This document shows positions 60,029 to 64,000 of a stretch of 64,000 nucleotides of DNA, one piece after another. Position 1 is the first letter of the stretch. Each line of letters begins with the position of its first letter. The DNA lies in assembly GCF_049801095.1 (NCBI RefSeq), contig NZ_JBNAGH010000010.1, positions 1 to 64,000 of the forward strand. Direction: 5' to 3'. This stretch comes from Dinoroseobacter sp049801095. GTDB taxonomy: Bacteria; Pseudomonadota; Alphaproteobacteria; Rhodobacterales; Rhodobacteraceae. The position numbers and the translations under genes were made by a program. The notes beneath the pieces were generated by a model. It was not told the origin of the DNA. It saw nothing but the letters and a program-made list of their open reading frames with translations, and ran no database searches.

Positions 60029-60976
60029 ATGTCTGACCGGACAATAGATCGCGTTGCGGCGGCAACGCCCACTCCAGTTGCGCGCAAAATCAAGGGTTTG
60101 TCGGACCGGGCCATCGCCTGGATCTTTGTGGCCCCTACGATTTTCCTGCTGCTGGCGATCAACATCTTCCCGCTGATCTGGACGATCCGGCTGAGCTTTA
60201 CGAACTACAAGGCCAACCGCATCAACCGCGAGCCGGAGTTCATCGGGCTGCGCAACTACGAGCGGATCCTGACCGATAGCGACATCTGGCTGAACATGCA
60301 GGCCACGGCGCATTTCCTCTTTTGGACGATCTTCTTTCAGGTCCTGATCGGGTTCACGCTGGCCTGGCTGATCAACAAGAAATTCAAGGGCAATGACCTG
60401 TGGACGACGATCATCGTGTTGCCGATGATGCTCTCCCCGGCGGTGGTCGGCAATTTCTGGAAGTTCCTCTACCAGCCGCAGATCGGCCTTTTCAATTACA
60501 TCGTCAGCTTCTTCACCGGGAAGGATCCGTCGAGCTTCGAGATGTTGGGCAGCGTCAATCTCGCGCCCTGGTCTATCGTGATCGTGGACACCTGGATGTG
60601 GACGCCCTTTGTCATGCTGATCTGTCTCGCGGGGCTCCGCTCGATCCCCGACTATATCTACGAGGCGGCAGAGATCGACCGCGCCTCCAAGCTACGGCAG
60701 TTCTTCACCATCACGATCCCCATGGTCCTGCCCTTCCTGATGCTGGCGGTGCTGTTTCGCGGGATCGAGAACTTCAAGATGTTCGATCTGGTGGTGCAAC
60801 TTACGGGGGGCGGGCCCGGCTCGGTCACCGAGCTCACCTCGATCAACCTCAAGCGCGAAGCCTTTGAGAAATGGCGCACGGGCTATGCCTCGGCCTATGC
60901 GATCATCCTCTTCGTGACCGTCTTCGGCCTGGCCAGCATCTACGTCAAAGCCCTCAACAAGGTGAAAGAGAGATGA
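60029..60976 (+). CDS. Sugar ABC transporter permease, MalF/UgpA type
   Basis: A 315-residue inner-membrane protein with six helices. The helices include IAWIFVAPTIFLLLAINIFP and AHFLFWTIFFQVLIGFTLAW. The EAA loop is SIPDYIYEAAEIDRASKLRQ with FFTITIPMVLPFL. The C-terminal part has MFDLVVQLTGGGPGSVTELT, typical of the MalF/UgpA family. Its stop overlaps the next gene by four bases. Confidence 0.9.
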   Translation: MSDRTIDRVAAATPTPVARKIKGLSDRAIAWIFVAPTIFLLLAINIFPLIWTIRLSFTNYKANRINREPEFIGLRNYERILTDSDIWLNMQATAHFLFWTIFFQVLIGFTLAWLINKKFKGNDLWTTIIVLPMMLSPAVVGNFWKFLYQPQIGLFNYIVSFFTGKDPSSFEMLGSVNLAPWSIVIVDTWMWTPFVMLICLAGLRSIPDYIYEAAEIDRASKLRQFFTITIPMVLPFLMLAVLFRGIENFKMFDLVVQLTGGGPGSVTELTSINLKREAFEKWRTGYASAYAIILFVTVFGLASIYVKALNKVKER

Positions 60977-61935
60977 GCGGGTATTCTGTTACCGAACCGT
61001 CCAACCGCACCAAATGGTTCGCGGGCACCCTGGTCATCCTTTATGCGCTGATCACCATGATCCCGCTGGTGTGGATCGGCCTCACCGGCTTCAAAAGCCC
61101 TGCCGACGCGATCAGCTATCCGCCGAAATACGTCATCGGCAGTGACAGCGAGGCCGGGTTCCAGCCCACGCTGGAAGGCTATGTGAACCTCTTCACCACC
61201 CGCACACGGCAGACGCAGGAATTCCTCGAGGCCAACCCGCCGGAGAATTGGGCAGACGAGATTGTGCGCCAATACGATATGGTCATCGTCGGTCCGTCGA
61301 AGTTCGGCGAGCGCTTCATGAACTCGGTGATCATCGGGTTCGGCTCGACCTTCCTGTCGGTCTTTCTCGGCACGCTGGCGGCCTATGCGTTCAGCCGGTT
61401 CAAGATCCCGCTGGCCGATGACCTCCTGTTTTTCATCCTCAGTACGCGGATGATGCCGCCCATCGCCGTCGCGATCCCGATCTTCCTGATGTACCGCAAT
61501 CTGGGGCTCTCGGACACGCATCTGGGGATGATCCTGCTCTATACGGCGGTGAACATCTCGCTCGCGGTCTGGCTGCTGAAAGGGTTCATCGACGAGATCC
61601 CGCGCGAATACGAAGAAGCGGCCCTGATCGACGGCTACACCCGGTTTCAAGCCTTCTACAAGGTCGTGCTGCCCCAGGCGGCGACGGGCATCGCCTCCAC
61701 CGCGATCTTCTGCCTGATCTTTGCCTGGAACGAATACGCCTTTGCAGTGCTTCTGACCTCGGCCACGGCCCAGACCGCACCGCCCTTCATCCCGACGATC
61801 ATCGGCATTGGCGGTCTCGACTGGCCGGCTGTGGCGGCGGGGGCCACGATCTTCCTCCTGCCGGTCATGATCTTCACCATCCTGTTGCGCAAGCACCTGC
61901 TGCGCGGGATCACATTCGGAGCGGTCCGCAAATGA
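60973..61935 (+). CDS. Sugar ABC transporter permease, MalG/UgpE type
   Basis: A 320-residue permease partner. The first helix is WFAGTLVILYALITMIPLVW. A periplasmic loop of about 75 residues follows (NLFTTRTRQTQEFLEANPPE), longer than in MalG. The EAA loop is DEIPREYEEAALIDGYTRFQ, followed by AFYKVVLPQAATGIASTAIF and CLIFAWNEYAFAVLLTS. It overlaps both neighbours by four bases, including the small membrane protein after it. Confidence 0.9.
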   Translation: MSGYSVTEPSNRTKWFAGTLVILYALITMIPLVWIGLTGFKSPADAISYPPKYVIGSDSEAGFQPTLEGYVNLFTTRTRQTQEFLEANPPENWADEIVRQYDMVIVGPSKFGERFMNSVIIGFGSTFLSVFLGTLAAYAFSRFKIPLADDLLFFILSTRMMPPIAVAIPIFLMYRNLGLSDTHLGMILLYTAVNISLAVWLLKGFIDEIPREYEEAALIDGYTRFQAFYKVVLPQAATGIASTAIFCLIFAWNEYAFAVLLTSATAQTAPPFIPTIIGIGGLDWPAVAAGATIFLLPVMIFTILLRKHLLRGITFGAVRK

Positions 61936-62120
61936 GCAAGTTCTTCAATGGCCTTCTCCGGCTGCGGCGCGGCCCGTGGGAGATGCTGGCCACCATCATC
62001 ATCGCGCTCGGGGTGTTCATGCTGATGCAGCCCTTCGCGATCTGGGCCTTCACCTATTCCTTCATCACAACTTTGATCGGCACGGTGATGTTCATCATCG
62101 TCAGCCACTTCCCGGAGTAA
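61932..62120 (+). CDS. 62-residue two-helix membrane protein inside the sugar ABC operon
   Basis: A very small protein with a basic N-terminus (MSKFFNGLLRLRRGPWEM) and two hydrophobic stretches (LATIIIALGVFMLMQPFAIW and FITTLIGTVMFIIVSHF). It is coupled by a four-base overlap to the MalG-like permease and ends two bases before the ATPase start, so it is surely translated with them. Glycerol-type ABC operons in rhizobia carry a small membrane protein at a comparable place; this one is shorter and no homology is claimed. It may be an accessory subunit of the transporter. Confidence 0.75.
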   Translation: MSKFFNGLLRLRRGPWEMLATIIIALGVFMLMQPFAIWAFTYSFITTLIGTVMFIIVSHFPE

Positions 62121-62122
62121 GC

Positions 62123-63217
62123 ATGGCGCAGATCGTCATCAAAAACCTCAAGAAGCAGTTCGGGGATTTCACCGCCGTCCGTGAAAGCTCCTTCACCATC
62201 GAGGATGGGGAGTTCTTCATGCTGCTCGGCCCTTCGGGCTGCGGCAAGACCACGACCCTGCGGATGATCGCAGGGCTGGAACTGCCGACCTCGGGCGAAA
62301 TCTATCTCGACGGCGAAGAGATCGCGCAGCGCGCCCCTTCCCAGCGGGACATCGCTTTCGTCTTCCAGATGTTCGCGCTCTATCCGCACATGAATGTCTA
62401 CAACAATCTCGCCTATCCCCTGAAAAGCCAGGGCATGCCCCGGGCGCAGATCCGGGCCAAGATCGACGAGGTGGCGGGCATTCTCGGCATCACCAACATC
62501 CTCAAGAAACCCGTGGGCGGGCTGTCGGGCGGGGATCGCCAGCGGGTCGCGCTGGGCCGCGCCATCGTGCGGGAGCCCAAGGCCTTCATGATGGATGAGC
62601 CGCTCGGCGCGCTCGATGCAGAGTTCCGCGAGCATATGGCCGAAGAGCTCCGCGCGCTCCATGACCGGATGGGGGCGACCACGGTGTATGTGACCCATGA
62701 CCAGCTCGAAGCGATGCAGATGGGCGACAAGATCGTCGTGATGAACAACGCCGTGGTCGAGCAGTTCGGCACCCCGCAAGAGATCTATGACAAGCCCGCC
62801 ACCATGTTCGTGGCCGATTTCATTGGCTCGCCCTCCATGAATTTCCTGAAATTCCACGGCAAGATCACTCCCGGCGAGAGCGAGATCGCGATGCATGCCA
62901 ACAGCTTTGCCGTGCCCCAGAGCCGGGAGCCCTTTGAGGGGGACATGGCCTTTGGCGTGCGCCCCGAGCATATCCAGCTTTCTGATGAGGCGCCCTTCCG
63001 GGCCGAGGTGCTGGCGAGCGAGTATCTCGGCACCACTCAGATCGTGACCCTCAACACGGCGGCGGGCGAGGTGAAGGCCCGGATCGGCGCGCAGCAGGTC
63101 GCGAAAACCGGCGAGACCGTGGGCCTTGCCTTCAACCCCGGCACGGTCACGCTTTTTGATCGCCAATCGGGCCGGGCCCTGAAATCCGAACTGAACGAGG
63201 GCGTGCTCCATGGCTGA
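62123..63217 (+). CDS. Sugar ABC transporter ATPase, first copy (MalK/UgpC type)
   Basis: A 364-residue ATPase with a C-terminal TOBE-type regulatory domain. Walker A is GPSGCGKTTTLRMIAGLE, the Q-loop VFQMFALYPHMNVYNNLAYP, the signature LSGGDRQRVALGRAIV (Asp in place of the usual Gln), Walker B FMMDEPLGALDAEFREHMAE and the H-loop VYVTHDQLEAMQMG. The C-terminal part has FGVRPEHIQLSDEAP. The ATG at 62123 is used because it begins the domain. It overlaps the second ATPase gene by eight bases. Confidence 0.92.
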   Translation: MAQIVIKNLKKQFGDFTAVRESSFTIEDGEFFMLLGPSGCGKTTTLRMIAGLELPTSGEIYLDGEEIAQRAPSQRDIAFVFQMFALYPHMNVYNNLAYPLKSQGMPRAQIRAKIDEVAGILGITNILKKPVGGLSGGDRQRVALGRAIVREPKAFMMDEPLGALDAEFREHMAEELRALHDRMGATTVYVTHDQLEAMQMGDKIVVMNNAVVEQFGTPQEIYDKPATMFVADFIGSPSMNFLKFHGKITPGESEIAMHANSFAVPQSREPFEGDMAFGVRPEHIQLSDEAPFRAEVLASEYLGTTQIVTLNTAAGEVKARIGAQQVAKTGETVGLAFNPGTVTLFDRQSGRALKSELNEGVLHG

Positions 63218-64000
63218 GGTGTCGCTCAAGAACGTGTCCAAGGCCTTTGGCAAAACCCAGGCTGTCTCGGAAATCTCCATGACCATCGAGGATGGCGCCT
63301 TTGTCGTGCTGCTCGGTCCCACCGGGGCGGGCAAGACGACGACCCTGCGCCTGATCTCGGGGCTGGAGAAGCTCGACGCGGGCAGCATTCATATCGGTGG
63401 ACGGGATGTGGGCATCGAGACCCCGGCGCAGCGCGATGTGGCCATGGTGTTCCAGCAATACTCGCTCTACCCGCATATGTCGGTGCGGGACAATCTGGCC
63501 TTTCCCCTGCGCTCGCCCATCCTCAAGACGCCCGAGGACGTGATCGCCCAGAAGGTCCAGAAGATCGCGGAGGTTTTGCAGATCCCGCACAAGCTGGACA
63601 ACAAGGCGACGGAGCTTTCCGGTGGCGAGATGCAGCGCGTGTCGATCGGGCGGGCGCTGGTGCGCGATCCGGCGATCTACCTGATGGATGAGCCGCTGAG
63701 TTCGCTGGACGCCAAGCTGCGCGCGGATCTGCGGGTGGAGCTCAAGCGGATCCATGCGGATCTCGGCTCGACGCTCCTCTATGTCACCCATGACCAGATC
63801 GAGGCCATGACCATGGCCACCCATATCGGCGTGCTGGAGGAAGGGCGGCTTGTGCAATACGGCACGCCCAAGGACATCTACGAGAACCCGAGCAGCATCT
63901 ATGTGGCCAGCCGCCTCGGCCTGCCACGGATCAACATCCTGCCCTCGTCGCTCTTTCCCGGCAGCCATAAGGGTCCGAGCATCGGGTTGCGCCCCGAGAA
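63210..64000 (+). CDS. Sugar ABC transporter ATPase, second copy, cut by window end
   Basis: At least 263 residues are in the window and the frame stays open to the last base. Walker A is GPTGAGKTTTLRLISGLE, the Q-loop MVFQQYSLYPHMSVRDNLAF, the signature LSGGEMQRVSIGRALV, Walker B YLMDEPLSSLDAKLRADLRV and the H-loop LYVTHDQIEAMTMA. The TOBE domain begins at the window edge (GLRPE). It differs clearly from the first copy, so the transporter probably uses an ATPase heterodimer, as in rhizobial glycerol-type systems. The start ATG at 63210 lies inside the end of the preceding gene. Confidence 0.92.
   Translation, partial: MAEVSLKNVSKAFGKTQAVSEISMTIEDGAFVVLLGPTGAGKTTTLRLISGLEKLDAGSIHIGGRDVGIETPAQRDVAMVFQQYSLYPHMSVRDNLAFPLRSPILKTPEDVIAQKVQKIAEVLQIPHKLDNKATELSGGEMQRVSIGRALVRDPAIYLMDEPLSSLDAKLRADLRVELKRIHADLGSTLLYVTHDQIEAMTMATHIGVLEEGRLVQYGTPKDIYENPSSIYVASRLGLPRINILPSSLFPGSHKGPSIGLRPE

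Noticed and set aside
1..64000. CRISPR array, tRNA or rRNA genes
   Set aside because: No regularly spaced direct repeats, cloverleaf sequences or rRNA segments were recognised on either strand by eye.

Overview
The window is GC-rich and looks chromosomal, from a heterotrophic alphaproteobacterium that is most likely in the Rhodobacteraceae (Roseobacter group). That placement is inferred from the gene types: paired Lin0512-family proteins, a short-chain fatty acyl regulator divergent to serine-cycle genes, several ABC uptake systems, and protein sequences that resemble remembered Paracoccus/Methylobacterium relatives. No rRNA or tRNA gene was seen.

Layout. 1-681 is the end of an IS3-type element with a frameshifted orfB. 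It truncates a CadC-like regulator that is itself frameshifted, and a gene-poor decayed stretch follows to about 2.75 kb. 2.75-5.2 kb holds an ECF sigma factor, a membrane anti-sigma factor and a lipoprotein subtilase. 5.2-6.8 kb is an RTX-type secreted protein. 7.4-9.8 kb carries two overlapping Lin0512 genes and a DUF1214-like protein. 9.8-18.3 kb is a cyanate/nitrogen block: a NrtABD/CynABD-like transporter, a DUF1348 protein and cyanase on the minus strand, a divergent PAS-AAA+-Fis regulator, an iota-carbonic-anhydrase-like protein, and a class III alcohol dehydrogenase with a DUF1826 protein. An amidase, an aminotransferase remnant and an rtcR/rtcB RNA-repair pair follow to 24.6 kb. 24.8-34.4 kb holds an aldo/keto reductase, a DadA-like oxidoreductase, a DeoR regulator and a peptide/opine-type ABC operon. 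35-40 kb holds small regulators (a MerR-methyltransferase fusion and ArsR), GNAT, LysE and an ankyrin protein. 40-45.1 kb is an envelope/metal block: multicopper oxidase, PAP2 phosphatase, PepSY protein, glycosyltransferase and DedA-LssY. Three copies of one 14-bp palindrome tie it together. 45.2-49.8 kb has a broken YHYH gene, TetR, AraC and a six-gene operon of small monooxygenase-like, SRPBCC and membrane proteins. 50.3-58.3 kb is a serine-cycle operon (sgaA-mcl-mtkA-mtkB, then an FAS1-like dehydratase and a CaiB CoA-transferase) divergent from a ScfR-type regulator. From 58.6 kb to the window end is a sugar-type ABC operon with two ATPases and an embedded 62-residue membrane protein.

How the parts fit. 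The cyanase needs bicarbonate, so a carbonic-anhydrase-like neighbour makes sense. MtkAB and malyl-CoA lyase would make acetyl-CoA and glyoxylate from malate, SgaA consumes glyoxylate, and the last two operon genes could process a branched C5 acyl-CoA. Both AAA+ enhancer-binding-type regulators here have lost the GAFTGA loop that contacts sigma-54, and no convincing -24/-12 promoter was found near them. This suggests control through the housekeeping polymerase. Several regulator genes sit beside clear palindromic operators. Functions of the broken genes, DUF genes and small membrane proteins are stated as uncertain.
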